Source of the DNA: Sulfitobacter indolifex
GTDB lineage: Bacteria > Pseudomonadota > Alphaproteobacteria > Rhodobacterales > Rhodobacteraceae
Length of the DNA: 64,000 nucleotides
NCBI RefSeq assembly: GCF_022788655.1
Contig: NZ_CP084951.1
Span: 1,178,001-1,242,000, forward strand
Direction: 5' to 3'
The notes beneath the pieces are model-generated. The model was not told the origin of the DNA, did no database searches, and was given only the letters and a program-made list of their open reading frames with translations. Position numbers and translations under genes: made by a program. Shown one piece after another: positions 56,618 through 64,000 of the stretch (positions within the stretch are counted from its first letter, which is position 1; each line of letters begins with the position of its first letter).

Positions 56618-58012
56618 TCAGGCCAGCTCCTCTAGCGGGGTTTCATGGGCAGCTTGGACGGCGGCGCGCGGGGCGAGGCCGTAGAAGGTGAGCGCGGGGC
56701 CGGTCATTTCGGCATCGGCCAGATCGCGTGGCAGGTCGTTGAGCGTGGTGGACAGCACCCGTTGATCGGCGCGCGAGGCGTTTTCGATCACGGTGACGGG
56801 CGTGGCGCGGTCAGCACCGTGCATCAGCAGGCGACCTTGGACAAAGCGGGCGGATTTTTTGCCCATATAGATCGCGGCGACCTCGTTCGGGCGTGCAAGG
56901 GCGGCCCAATCATGATCGGCGAAGCCCTTCATGTCATGCCCAGTCAGGAACCGGACCGAGGCATTGCGGCCGCGTTTGGTCAGGCTTTGGCCGATGCCCG
57001 CCACGGCGGCAGAGGCCGCGGTGATGCCGGGCACGATGTGCCAGCCGATGTCATGGGCGTCGACCGCGTCGATCTCTTCGTCGAGGCGGCCAAAGACGGT
57101 GGCATCGCCGGATTTCAACCGCACCACCTGCGCGCCGCTCTGGGCGTGTTCGACCAGCAGCGCGTTGATGTGGTCTTGGGCAGTGGAGGGGCCAAAGCCC
57201 TCTTTACCCACGTCGATCATCAGCGCTTCGCGGCGGGCGAGTTCGAGAATCTCGGGGCTGATCAAGCGGTCGTAGATCACCACATCAGCTTCATCCAACG
57301 CGCGGCGGGCCTTGAGGGTCAGCAGTTCCGGATCGCCGGGGCCGCCGCCGACAAAGGCCACATGGCCCTCGCGGGCTTCGCGGGTGAGGTGAGCTTGCAG
57401 CAGGTCTTTCAGTGCCGGGCGCACGGCAACTTTGCCTTCGGCCATGGCGCGGGGGCCGGCGGCGAAATAGTAGTCGCGCCAGAAGTCGCGGCGCGCGCGG
57501 CCCATGGGCAGGGCATCGGCCAGCTTGCGAAAGCCTTTGCCGATCCGCGCAAGGGGGCCGAGGGTGACGGGCAAGCGCTCTTCCAGATCAGCCTTGATGG
57601 CGCGGGCCAGCACTGGCGCTGCGCCTTCGGTGCCGATGGCCACGGTCACCGGGTCACGGTCGACGATGGCGGGGGTGATGAACTGGCTGTCGTGCAGGTT
57701 GTCGACGATGTTGACCAAGACGCCTGCCGCGCGGGCAAGGGCTGCGTTCTCGGCGTCCAATGCGTCGTCTTCATCGGCGGCGTAGAACAGCAATGCGCCG
57801 GGGAGGTCGGCAGCGCTGAGCGCGCGGCGGTGCAGGGTAAGCTTGCCTGCCGCCTGCCATTCCATGATCTCGGGCGCAGCGTCCGGCGCAAAGATATGCA
57901 GCTCCGCTTTCGTCTTCATCAGCAGGCGCAGCTTGGCCAGCGCCGCTTCGCCGCCGCCGGAGAGGAGGATCGTTTGCTCGCTAGTGGCGAGGAAGATGGG
58001 AAAGTGATCCAT
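56618..58012 (-). CDS. cysG: Siroheme synthase (multifunctional)
   Basis: A 464-residue enzyme: the N-terminal half is the precorrin-2 dehydrogenase/ferrochelatase with an NAD motif (LSGGGEAALAKLRLL), the C-terminal half a SAM-dependent uroporphyrinogen III methyltransferase (GGGPGDPELLTLKARRAL). Its KGGDPxxFGR-like motif is changed to LKSGDATVFGRLDEE. It makes siroheme for the reductase encoded downstream. ATG 58012 (MDHFPIFL) is chosen over the longer frame from 58045. Confidence 0.92.
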   Translation of the reverse strand: MDHFPIFLATSEQTILLSGGGEAALAKLRLLMKTKAELHIFAPDAAPEIMEWQAAGKLTLHRRALSAADLPGALLFYAADEDDALDAENAALARAAGVLVNIVDNLHDSQFITPAIVDRDPVTVAIGTEGAAPVLARAIKADLEERLPVTLGPLARIGKGFRKLADALPMGRARRDFWRDYYFAAGPRAMAEGKVAVRPALKDLLQAHLTREAREGHVAFVGGGPGDPELLTLKARRALDEADVVIYDRLISPEILELARREALMIDVGKEGFGPSTAQDHINALLVEHAQSGAQVVRLKSGDATVFGRLDEEIDAVDAHDIGWHIVPGITAASAAVAGIGQSLTKRGRNASVRFLTGHDMKGFADHDWAALARPNEVAAIYMGKKSARFVQGRLLMHGADRATPVTVIENASRADQRVLSTTLNDLPRDLADAEMTGPALTFYGLAPRAAVQAAHETPLEELA

Positions 58013-58155
58013 GATGCGCCCTGTTCTCGTTTGACTTGACCTCATATATAGGAAATATTCCCGTCAAATGGCTATATACCGGCGCAGATAAGAACGTGCG
58101 TTCGCTTTAGCCGAGGGTTGAGCATGAACGTCCTGCCAGGGCGAGAGAGAAGAGA
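58013..58155. promoter_or_regulatory. Divergent cysG / Lrp-type regulator promoter region
   Basis: This 143-base intergenic region contains AT-rich sequence and the dyad GGAA-ATA-TTCC at 58051-58061. On the plus strand TTGACT (58031-58036) is 17 bases from AATATT; on the minus strand a TTGACG lies beside the dyad. The adjacent Lrp-type protein probably binds here to control both directions. Exact promoters are not certain. Confidence 0.45.
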
Positions 58156-58617
58156 ATGACTGTCCGAATAGATGAGACCGACCGGAAGATTTTGGCGCAG
58201 CTTCAGCGCGATGCGAGCCAATCATTGGACGATATTGCGCGCGAAGTGGGCTCTTCGAAGACCCCTGTATGGAATCGCATTCGCAAGTTGCGGGAGGCCG
58301 GGGTGATCGGCCAGCAGACAGTAGTGCTGGATTCAGAGGCGCTTGGGTTTGAGGCGTGTTTCTTTGTTCTGATCCGCACGTCAGAGCATGAGGCGGCTTG
58401 GCAGGCGGCATTTCTCAAGGCGCTACAGGACCGGCCCGAGGTGCAGGAAGCGCACCGTCTGGCGGGGGATATCGACTATATTTTGAAGGTGCGGGTGAAG
58501 AATGCGCGGGCCTATGACGTGTTCTATCAGGCGCTGATCTCAGAGGTGAAGGTGCACAACGTCACAGCGCTTTTGTCGATGGAAGAGATCAAATCGACGA
58601 CAATGTTGCCGTTGTAA
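58156..58617 (+). CDS. Lrp/AsnC-family transcriptional regulator
   Basis: A 153-residue regulator with an N-terminal HTH (ETDRKILAQLQRDASQSLDD, IAREVGSSKTPVWNRIRKL) and a C-terminal RAM domain (VQEAHRLAGDIDYILKVRVK). It would form octamers that respond to an amino acid. It is divergent from the cysG-cysH operon, which suggests it controls sulfur assimilation, perhaps sensing cysteine, instead of CysB. That role is inference. Confidence 0.88.
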   Translation: MTVRIDETDRKILAQLQRDASQSLDDIAREVGSSKTPVWNRIRKLREAGVIGQQTVVLDSEALGFEACFFVLIRTSEHEAAWQAAFLKALQDRPEVQEAHRLAGDIDYILKVRVKNARAYDVFYQALISEVKVHNVTALLSMEEIKSTTMLPL

Positions 58618-58622
58618 AAGCG

Positions 58623-58655
58623 CGGGGCGGCGCATCTTTTCAGATGGCCGCCCCG
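58623..58655. terminator. Intrinsic terminator between Lrp regulator and tpiA
   Basis: CGGGGCGGC-G-CATCT (58623-58637), loop TTTC, then AGATG-GCCGCCCCG (58642-58655) form a 14-bp stem with one bulged base. A T-rich run follows on the plus strand and TTTT on the minus strand, so it serves both convergent genes. Confidence 0.9.
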
Positions 58656-58662
58656 GTTGTTC

Positions 58663-59412
58663 TTAGGACTGCGCGAGCGCTGCGACGATGGGCGCGAAAT
58701 CCGCAGCCTTGAGGCTGGCCCCGCCGACAAGCGCGCCGTCGACATTCTCTACTGCAAAGATCTCGACCGCATTTGCTGCTTTCACCGAGCCGCCGTAGAG
58801 TAGGGGCAACGCATTGCCGATCTCTGTACCGAAACGATCGATGAGGCGCGTGCGGATGAAGTCATGCACTTCTTTGATCTGTGCGATGCTGGGCACTTTA
58901 CCGGTGCCAATGGCCCAGATGGGCTCATAGGCGATCACGGTATTCTCAGCGTCAACGGCATCGGGGAGGGAGCCATCAAGCTGGCTGCCGATGATGTCGA
59001 GCGTTTGGTCTGCGTCACGCTGGGCCTCGCTCTCGCCAATGCAGATGATGGCGGTGAGGCCTGCACCCCAAGCGGCGCAGGTCTTGGCTTGCACATCAGC
59101 GTCGGTCTCGCGATGCGCATCGCGGCGTTCGGAATGGCCAAGGATCACATGGCTCGCCCCGGTGTCGGCCACCATGGAGGCAGATATATCGCCCGTATAA
59201 GCACCCCCATCTTCGGCATGGCAATCCTGCGCGCCGATCCGGATCGGGCTGCCGTGGGTCGCGTCAGTTGCGCGGAACAGCAGGGTGCTGGGCGGGCAGA
59301 TCACGACCTGTGGCGGGTTTTCGGGCAGGCCAGTGGCAAGGCTGTGAAGCTCCGCCAAAGAGGCGGCGGTGCCGTTCATCTTCCAGTTGCCGGCGGCGAT
59401 TTTGGGGCGCAT
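58663..59412 (-). CDS. tpiA: Triosephosphate isomerase
   Basis: A 249-residue TIM-barrel enzyme of glycolysis and gluconeogenesis. The N-terminal Lys is in AAGNWKMNG, the catalytic His in VILGHSERR and the catalytic Glu in VIAYEPIWAIGTGK. LLYGGSVKAAN near the C-terminus is the phosphate loop. A single gene with its own terminator. Confidence 0.96.
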   Translation of the reverse strand: MRPKIAAGNWKMNGTAASLAELHSLATGLPENPPQVVICPPSTLLFRATDATHGSPIRIGAQDCHAEDGGAYTGDISASMVADTGASHVILGHSERRDAHRETDADVQAKTCAAWGAGLTAIICIGESEAQRDADQTLDIIGSQLDGSLPDAVDAENTVIAYEPIWAIGTGKVPSIAQIKEVHDFIRTRLIDRFGTEIGNALPLLYGGSVKAANAVEIFAVENVDGALVGGASLKAADFAPIVAALAQS

Positions 59413-59497
59413 CGGATCCGTCCTGATCTGTTGATATTGCTAGATCAGTTCGCAGGCCCGTGGCCTTTCGTCAAGGCCGTGGCCCTGACCAGCGCGG

Positions 59498-59872
59498 TTA
59501 CTTCGCGCCGAGGCTTTCGTTGAGGCTTTCGTCGAACTTGATGGATTCGCCACAACCGCAGGCTTCGGTCACATTAGGATTGCGGAACTTGAAGCCGGAC
59601 TCGAGCAGCGTTGTCTCATAGTCGATTTCAGTGCCGAAAAGGAACATCTGCGCCATCGGCGCGATCATTACCCGCGCGCCGTCCTGCTCAACGACTTCAT
59701 CGTTAGGGTCGGTCGCTTCGACGTAATCCATGGTATATTCCATGCCTGCACAGCCGCCTTTTTTGACGCCAATGCGCAGCCCCGCATGGCCCGCCGATTG
59801 CATCAGCTTTGCAATCTGGCCAGCGGCTTTGGGGGTCATGGTGACGGCTTGCTTGCCGGGTATGCCAAACAT
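59498..59872 (-). CDS. A-type iron-sulfur cluster carrier (HesB/IscA family)
   Basis: A 124-residue protein with the three-Cys pattern of A-type carriers: KKGGCAGMEYTMDYV and EACGCGESI. It receives clusters from the SUF or ISC system and passes them to target enzymes such as complex I. The C-terminal extension (KFDESLNESLGAK) is slightly longer than usual. ErpA, SufA and IscA cannot be separated with confidence. Confidence 0.9.
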   Translation of the reverse strand: MFGIPGKQAVTMTPKAAGQIAKLMQSAGHAGLRIGVKKGGCAGMEYTMDYVEATDPNDEVVEQDGARVMIAPMAQMFLFGTEIDYETTLLESGFKFRNPNVTEACGCGESIKFDESLNESLGAK

Positions 59873-59926
59873 CAGAAATTCTCCTATGCCGCCAAGATAA
59901 GGGTGCGGGGCGGCGATCTCAAGCCG

Positions 59927-60640
59927 TCAGTGGGAATTCATTGCAGCCTTGGTGGCAAAGGCCGCGATGAGCGCCCAGCCAAAAGAGGCCAGCGTACCGA
60001 TAATGACGTATTCGCTGATCTTCTGGTTCTTTTTCACCGTATCGAACCGCAGAATTGATTTTGCCGCGATGAGAAAGCCGATGCCCGCAGGCTCACCAAT
60101 CATAACCATGAGGAAAATCAGCGCACGTTCCAGCAAGCCGATGATACGGCCCGCATTATCAAGCCCATCGGGCTGGGCCTGCGCCTTATGAGGCAGCATC
60201 AGGCCCCCCACCGCTGGGCCGCCCGCAAGGGTGGCGGTGATCAGCCCCGCAAGAAAGAGGGCGGGCGGAATGAGCGTTGTGCTGTGGGCGGCCCAGATGC
60301 CGCTGGCGAAAGCCTCAGGCGCATAGAAGGCGAGCAGCGTGATGGTGACGAGATGCGCGGCCTGATCGGTGAGATAGGGCCAAAGTCGTTCGCGGTGTTG
60401 CTCTGGCACGGCGTAGGTTTTGGCCGCATCAATCGCGACATGGGCGAGGGCGAGAAGGGCGGCGGGGATGAGGCTGCCGCCAAGGGCCAGTGCCGTCAGG
60501 GTAAAGACGATGACGCCGTGCAGCAGGAGCACTTGGGGTTTGCGTTTGGCAGTCACCATCGCATTTGTCTGAAAGACGAAATCTGCCAACAGATGGGCGA
60601 GCAGGCAAGCGAGGGCGGTGGTGATGGCCTGTTCGGTCAT
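59927..60640 (-). CDS. DUF3307 polytopic membrane protein (partner of SatD-like gene)
   Basis: A 237-residue membrane protein with about six hydrophobic segments: LACLLAHLLADFVFQTNAMV at the start, VIVFTLTALALGGSLIPAAL, VTITLLAFYAPEAF, LIPPALFLAGLITATLAGGP, a GLLERALIFLMVMIGEPAGI helix and YVIIGTLASFGWALIAAFAT. HLLADFVFQ is the conserved DUF3307 motif. Function is unknown. The gene lies on the minus strand 114 bases downstream of the SatD-like gene and is separated from it by a cluster of repeated ACAG/CTGT half-sites. Confidence 0.78.
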   Translation of the reverse strand: MTEQAITTALACLLAHLLADFVFQTNAMVTAKRKPQVLLLHGVIVFTLTALALGGSLIPAALLALAHVAIDAAKTYAVPEQHRERLWPYLTDQAAHLVTITLLAFYAPEAFASGIWAAHSTTLIPPALFLAGLITATLAGGPAVGGLMLPHKAQAQPDGLDNAGRIIGLLERALIFLMVMIGEPAGIGFLIAAKSILRFDTVKKNQKISEYVIIGTLASFGWALIAAFATKAAMNSH

Positions 60641-60718
60641 ATGAGTTCCGGCAGTTGGGGGTGGGGGTCATTTGAAAAGCTGCAGCGGGCTATGACAAGG
60701 GTCTATCTCAAAAGTAAA

Positions 60719-60753
60719 TACAGTCTTATTTGGCTGTAATTAGATATAACAGC
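60719..60753. promoter_or_regulatory. Repeated ACAG/CTGT half-sites before DUF3307 gene
   Basis: TACAG (60719-60723), CTGTA (60734-60738) and ACAGC (60749-60753) give two overlapping inverted repeats, TACAG-n10-CTGTA and GCTGT-n11-ACAGC, sharing the middle arm. They lie immediately next to the SatD-like stop codon. The spacing of about one helical turn and a half fits an operator for a dimeric protein such as the SatD-like helix-turn-helix gene. A -35/-10 pair, TTGTCA-17-TCAAAT, lies downstream on the minus strand. Confidence 0.45.
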
Positions 60754-60754
60754 T

Positions 60755-61372
60755 TCAATGGGCTGTCATCCGTTCCTCCAGTATGTCGCAGACCTCTCGC
60801 AACTCATCGATCCCCGCCGCGTCGACATGGCCCTGCACGCTTTGCTGGGTGAGGTCGAACTGCTGCGCGAGGCTGGCCTGCACAGGGGGCTCGGGCGCGA
60901 GCATATAGTACGCGACATCGGCCTGCCTCATCGTCCACCTCCCTGCGATCCGGTCGGCGAGGGGGAGAGCCGCGCGCAGGCCGAGCGCGGCATCCGGCGC
61001 ATTCATCCGCCGCGCGCGGGGCATGGCATCAAGCGCGTGACCGGAGCGAACCAGCGCCGACCCATCGGCGCGGGAGAGGTCATCGCCGGCGAAATGCGCA
61101 TCACCCAATCCGATCCCGAAACGTGTGTCTGCTGTCTTGCCGGACCGGCGCACGGCTGCGCGCAGCACGAGGGCCGCGCGAAAGGTGAACTGAGGCGCCA
61201 CGGCCATTTGCCAGCCGTCACCGCGAAAGCGGGTCATGCGGGTGGGCTGGCTTTGCCAAGTTGCGACGGCGTCGGCGGCCTCCTCAAGACGGGCGAAAAC
61301 CGCGTCCAATTCCGCGCGTGTCATCGCGGTGGATTTCACGATATCGCCGGTAAAAATTGCCCAAGTTTCCAT
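60755..61372 (-). CDS. SatD-like protein with cyclase-like motifs and HTH tail
   Basis: A 205-residue protein that I assign to the SatD family. Near the N-terminus IFTGDIVKST and later RFRGDGWQM match the two Asp-bearing metal motifs of class III nucleotidyl cyclases, and RFGIGLGDA matches the next strand; the cyclase Asn/Arg position (VRSGHALDAM) is changed. The C-terminal LAQQFDLTQQSVQGHV looks like a helix-turn-helix. So it may be a degenerate cyclase-like sensor that binds DNA. ATG 61372 (METWAIFTGD) is the family-like start; the frame extends 20 residues upstream. Confidence 0.7.
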   Translation of the reverse strand: METWAIFTGDIVKSTAMTRAELDAVFARLEEAADAVATWQSQPTRMTRFRGDGWQMAVAPQFTFRAALVLRAAVRRSGKTADTRFGIGLGDAHFAGDDLSRADGSALVRSGHALDAMPRARRMNAPDAALGLRAALPLADRIAGRWTMRQADVAYYMLAPEPPVQASLAQQFDLTQQSVQGHVDAAGIDELREVCDILEERMTAH

Positions 61373-61434
61373 GGCTTGCCTCTTGTTTCGCACAATGTCG
61401 CAGGAAGGCGAAACCCATGCAAGCCCGGCCAATG

Positions 61435-61462
61435 AAAAGGGCCGCCCGATGAGGGGCAGCCC
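61435..61462 (-). terminator. Intrinsic terminator of the glycerophosphodiesterase gene
   Basis: On the minus strand GGGC-T-GCCC, loop CTCATC, GGGC-G-GCCC forms a stem with one mismatch and is followed by TTTT (61438-61435). It is about 25 bases beyond the stop codon at 61487. Confidence 0.85.
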
Positions 61463-61486
61463 ACATGGTCAAAAGCGTGAGGCGGA

Positions 61487-62698
61487 TCAGAGGCCCATGC
61501 AGTTCGCGTAGTAGGTCACAGTCGCGGGCCAGTCGGAGAAGACACCGGCCACGCCCACGTCTTGGGCCAGCACATCCAGTGCCACCAGATAGTCGCTGTC
61601 ATCTTTCACGATGTCATTAACCGACTGGAAGTACCAACCGCCACCGGAGGCCAGCGGGCCGGACCGCTCCAGCGTCCAGGCGATCAGGGTCAGGCCCGCT
61701 TCTTTCGCGGCCATGGCGTAATCGGAGCCCGCAATCGCGCCGTCCTTGTTGGTCAGCAGCATGTTAAGCGATGGGGCAAGATAATTCACGCCCTTGGCTT
61801 TGAGGTCAGCGAAATCTTCGGCCCATGTTTCGGGGTTCTGTTCGTCAAAACCATCTTCCCACTGCACCAGATAAACGGCCTGCTTACCGAATTCGGGTGT
61901 GTTTTCAACCCAATAGAGCACATCGTCGAGGTTGAAGGACTGTGGCCAGACATCAGAGGCGGGGATGCCAGCGGCGACATATTCATCGACCAGCTTTTGC
62001 GCGTAATCTTCCTGTGAAAAACCATCATGGGGCATCTCGACGGAAGCGGATTTTAGCTCGGGGGTGAACTTGGCGCCCAAGGATTTGAACAGGTCGATGG
62101 ATTCCGCATGGGTCATCAGATCGGCTTTGTCGCTGTAAAGCTGGGTGCGGAAGGTCGCCACACCGCCTTGATAGTCTTCGGCCGTCGTGGCGGTATTGTC
62201 GGCGCTGTCCATCTTCGGGGTCAGGGTGCGGAACTCTTCCAAGGTGATGTCAGAGGTGCGGCATTCGGCGCTGGCGGGCGTGTCGCCCGCGGCAGCGGTA
62301 AAGCCAGTCGTGCATTTTTCAGCCAGATCGGAGACGAGGATGTTGGTGGTGGTGTGCAGATCGTTCTGCGCGTGACGGCAGACCAGTTCATGATCGGCAG
62401 TGAAGGTCACGTCGCATTCCAGAATGCCTGCGCCCATGCGGGCCGCAGCGACGTTGGATTGCACAGTATGTTCGGGAAACATCAGCGGCGCGCCACGGTG
62501 ACCGATGGAGAAATCAGACTTGGAGGCATCTTGACCCATGCAGGACGCCAGCTTGTCCTTCAACGCGCCGTCGGGCAGCTTATCCACCAGATAGGCCGGA
62601 CGGGGGCCGTATTCGACAGGCGTGGCGGCGGCATGGGCATCGGCCAGCGCCATACCGGGCGTGAGGGCCAGAGCGGCAAAAGAAATAAGTTTACGCAT
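61487..62698 (-). CDS. Periplasmic glycerophosphodiester phosphodiesterase
   Basis: A 403-residue secreted enzyme with a signal peptide (LISFAALALTPGMALA). The GDPD TIM-barrel has the His in FSIGHRGAPLMFPEHTVQS, the metal Glu/Asp in GILECDVTFTADHELVCRH and the C-terminal DWPATV. It splits glycerophosphodiesters to glycerol 3-phosphate and an alcohol, for phosphate and carbon scavenging. ATG 62698 gives a clean signal peptide; the frame is open 21 residues upstream. Two insertions relative to bacterial GlpQ (EECRTSDITLEE region) make it longer than usual. Confidence 0.85.
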   Translation of the reverse strand: MRKLISFAALALTPGMALADAHAAATPVEYGPRPAYLVDKLPDGALKDKLASCMGQDASKSDFSIGHRGAPLMFPEHTVQSNVAAARMGAGILECDVTFTADHELVCRHAQNDLHTTTNILVSDLAEKCTTGFTAAAGDTPASAECRTSDITLEEFRTLTPKMDSADNTATTAEDYQGGVATFRTQLYSDKADLMTHAESIDLFKSLGAKFTPELKSASVEMPHDGFSQEDYAQKLVDEYVAAGIPASDVWPQSFNLDDVLYWVENTPEFGKQAVYLVQWEDGFDEQNPETWAEDFADLKAKGVNYLAPSLNMLLTNKDGAIAGSDYAMAAKEAGLTLIAWTLERSGPLASGGGWYFQSVNDIVKDDSDYLVALDVLAQDVGVAGVFSDWPATVTYYANCMGL

Positions 62699-62828
62699 GA
62701 TGTTATCCGTTCGTGAATGAAGTTCTGGGGCTTCTATGAGGTGCCTCTGTAACGGTTTCACGACAGCGTGATGTCAGTCAAATGAACAATGGACTGCGGG
62801 TGTAATCGGCGGGATATGGCTAACAGAA

Positions 62829-62859
62829 AGCGCCGCCAATGTCGTGCATTGACGGCGCT
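62829..62859 (-). terminator. Intrinsic terminator of the DUF59 gene
   Basis: AGCGCCG-C-CAATG, loop TCGTG, CATTG-A-CGGCGCT forms a 12-bp stem with one mismatch. It is 27 bases past the DUF59 stop codon; on the minus strand TTTCTG follows, and on the plus strand ATTTCTT, so it may act in both directions. Confidence 0.8.
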
Positions 62860-62885
62860 ATTTCTTCGCATTGTGAAGCAGGCGC

Positions 62886-63248
62886 TTACATGAAGCCCAG
62901 TTCAAGCCGCGCTTCGTCAGACATCATGTCCATGCCCCATGGCGGTTCCCAAACCAGCGCCACTTCGACTTGTTTGACGCCAGCAAGCGGTTCGACAGCA
63001 TCCGCTACCCAACCGGGCATCTCACCTGCGACGGGGCAGCCCGGCGCGGTCAGCGACATCTTGATGTCGACTTCGTTCTCAGCATTGATGTCGATGGTAT
63101 AGATCAACCCCAGTTCATAGATATTGACCGGGATTTCAGGATCATAGACCGTGCGACAAGCCTCGACGACCTGCTCATAAAGCGGGTGATCGGTGGAAGA
63201 GGGCGCAATCAGCGGCGTCCCTTCGAGCGGTTGGGTCTGTTCGGTCAT
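62886..63248 (-). CDS. DUF59/MIP18-family Fe-S cluster assembly protein (SUF-associated)
   Basis: A 120-residue protein of the DUF59 family that helps cluster assembly or maturation. The conserved part is VYDPEIPVNIYELGLIYTID and the single Cys in LTAPGCPVAGEMPGWV. It resembles the SUF-operon member. No other suf genes are adjacent in this window. The A-type carrier at 59498 is a likely functional neighbour. Confidence 0.85.
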   Translation of the reverse strand: MTEQTQPLEGTPLIAPSSTDHPLYEQVVEACRTVYDPEIPVNIYELGLIYTIDINAENEVDIKMSLTAPGCPVAGEMPGWVADAVEPLAGVKQVEVALVWEPPWGMDMMSDEARLELGFM

Positions 63249-63320
63249 CTCTAGCCTCGCATCATTCTCGACGTTTTATATAGGGATTGCGGGCGGGGGC
63301 GTAAAGTGGCCCAGAGCACG

Positions 63321-63339
63321 CGGGGCAGGCATTGCCCCG
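63321..63339 (-). terminator. Hairpin immediately after the rimK-like stop codon
   Basis: CGGGGCA-GGCAT-TGCCCCG forms a 7-bp perfect stem touching the stop codon of the rimK-like gene on the minus strand. The following T-run is weak, so it is a probable but not certain terminator. Confidence 0.55.
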
Positions 63340-64000
63340 TCATACTCCCTTGCGACGCCGCGCAGGTTGCGGCTTCACACGGGCTTCGATCTCATCATAG
63401 ACCTTACCGACAATATCTTTGCTTGTCGCCTTCTCAATTCCCTCGAACCCGGGAGAGGAGTTGACCTCAAGCACCTTTGGCCCCGTCTCAGAGCGCAGCA
63501 GGTCCACCCCGGCGATACCAAGGCTAAAGGCCCGCGCCGCGCGCACGGCGGTGTCGCGCTCTTCTTTCGAGATGCGCACGACCTTGGCCGAGCCGCCCCG
63601 GTGCAGGTTCGAGCGGAAGTCCCCGTCCGCTCCGGTACGTTTCATTGAGGCCACGACCTTGCCTGCAACCACCAGACAGCGGATGTCTTCACCGGCGGCT
63701 TCCTTGACGAAATCCTGCACAAGGAAGTTGGCGCGCAGGCCCCGGAAGGCGTCGATAACGCTCTCGGCGGCCTTTTTGGTTTCGGCCAGCACAACGCCTT
63801 TACCTTGGGTCGATTCCAGCAGCTTTACGATCAGTGGCGCAGTGCCCACCAGCGCCATCAGGTTCGACGTATCTTTCGGCGAGGCGGCAAAGGCCGTGGT
63901 GGGCATGCCGATCTTTTTCGCGGCCAACACCTGATGCGCGTGCAACTTGTCGCGGCTGGCAGTGATCCCGGCAGAGCCGTTGACGCAATAGGTGCCGATC
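63340..64000 (-). CDS. RimK-family alpha-L-glutamate ligase (N-terminus outside window)
   Basis: The C-terminal 219 residues of an ATP-grasp ligase; the frame continues past the window end, so the start is missing. ATP-grasp features are [50 protein letters not shown] and the metal-binding [15 protein letters not shown]. It resembles RimK, which adds glutamate residues to ribosomal protein S6; other substrates are possible. The end has a basic [11 protein letters not shown] tail. Confidence 0.88.
   Translation of the reverse strand, partial: IGTYCVNGSAGITASRDKLHAHQVLAAKKIGMPTTAFAASPKDTSNLMALVGTAPLIVKLLESTQGKGVVLAETKKAAESVIDAFRGLRANFLVQDFVKEAAGEDIRCLVVAGKVVASMKRTGADGDFRSNLHRGGSAKVVRISKEERDTAVRAARAFSLGIAGVDLLRSETGPKVLEVNSSPGFEGIEKATSKDIVGKVYDEIEARVKPQPARRRKGV

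Overview
The window is about 60% GC and densely coded, with 73 protein-coding genes, no rRNA, tRNA, insertion sequence, prophage or CRISPR array that I can see, and no gene-free stretch longer than about 290 bases. It looks like a chromosomal piece of a marine Rhodobacterales bacterium (Roseobacter group, possibly near Sulfitobacter). The reasons are a complex I operon interrupted by small Rhodobacterales-type genes, subunit proteins close to those of Paracoccus and Rhodobacter, a Hint-domain protein, and a ferredoxin-type sulfite reductase operon with DUF2849 and DUF934. The genus is inference from remembered protein families.

Layout. (1) 2-490: end of a phosphoglycolate phosphatase gene. 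(2) 1399-11666: a leucine/isovalerate degradation operon (isovaleryl-CoA dehydrogenase, acyl-CoA synthetase, methylcrotonyl-CoA carboxylase beta and alpha, HMG-CoA lyase, methylglutaconyl-CoA hydratase). It also carries an LprI-like protein, a DUF1622 membrane protein, a flavodoxin-like protein and a GST. (3) 11829-30474: all fourteen nuo genes A-N in order, with eight extra genes set between them (four small membrane proteins or lipoproteins, a secreted protein, a 25-residue micro-ORF, a paralogue of the NuoE tail and a carboxymuconolactone-decarboxylase-like protein) and several intergenic hairpins. (4) 30507-33704: birA, coaX and RNase J follow nuoN on the same strand. BirA would biotinylate the methylcrotonyl-CoA carboxylase of region 2.

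(5) 33688-41643: mixed genes, including a secreted unknown, a DEAD-box helicase, a glycosyltransferase, peptide-release factor 3, an NTF2-like protein, a Hint-domain protein and an atypical SDR. (6) 41791-44976: a sodium:solute symporter, an ABC ATPase without permease, and two overlapping Lin0512-family genes, followed by a convergent WYL regulator. (7) 45835-48479: tatABC with an overlapping DUF815 ATPase. (8) 48544-52352, minus strand: a PilP-like protein, an SDR, surE, pcm and an NlpD-like LysM/M23 lipoprotein. (9) 52541-58012, minus strand: the assimilatory sulfur operon cysG-DUF2849-sulfite reductase-cysH-DUF934 with a ferredoxin-NADP reductase after it, and a divergent Lrp-type regulator at 58156. 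(10) 58663-64000, minus strand: tpiA, an A-type Fe-S carrier, a DUF3307 membrane protein with a SatD-like protein, a glycerophosphodiesterase, a DUF59 Fe-S assembly protein and a partial rimK-like ligase.

The most interesting candidates are: the SatD-like/DUF3307 pair, whose soluble partner keeps class III nucleotidyl-cyclase metal motifs, has a helix-turn-helix tail and is followed by a cluster of ACAG/CTGT half-sites; the symporter-ABC ATPase-Lin0512 pair cluster; the NuoE tail domain duplicated on a membrane-anchored neighbour; and the micro-ORFs and hairpins inside the nuo operon. All functions are read from sequence and memory of protein families; no search was run.
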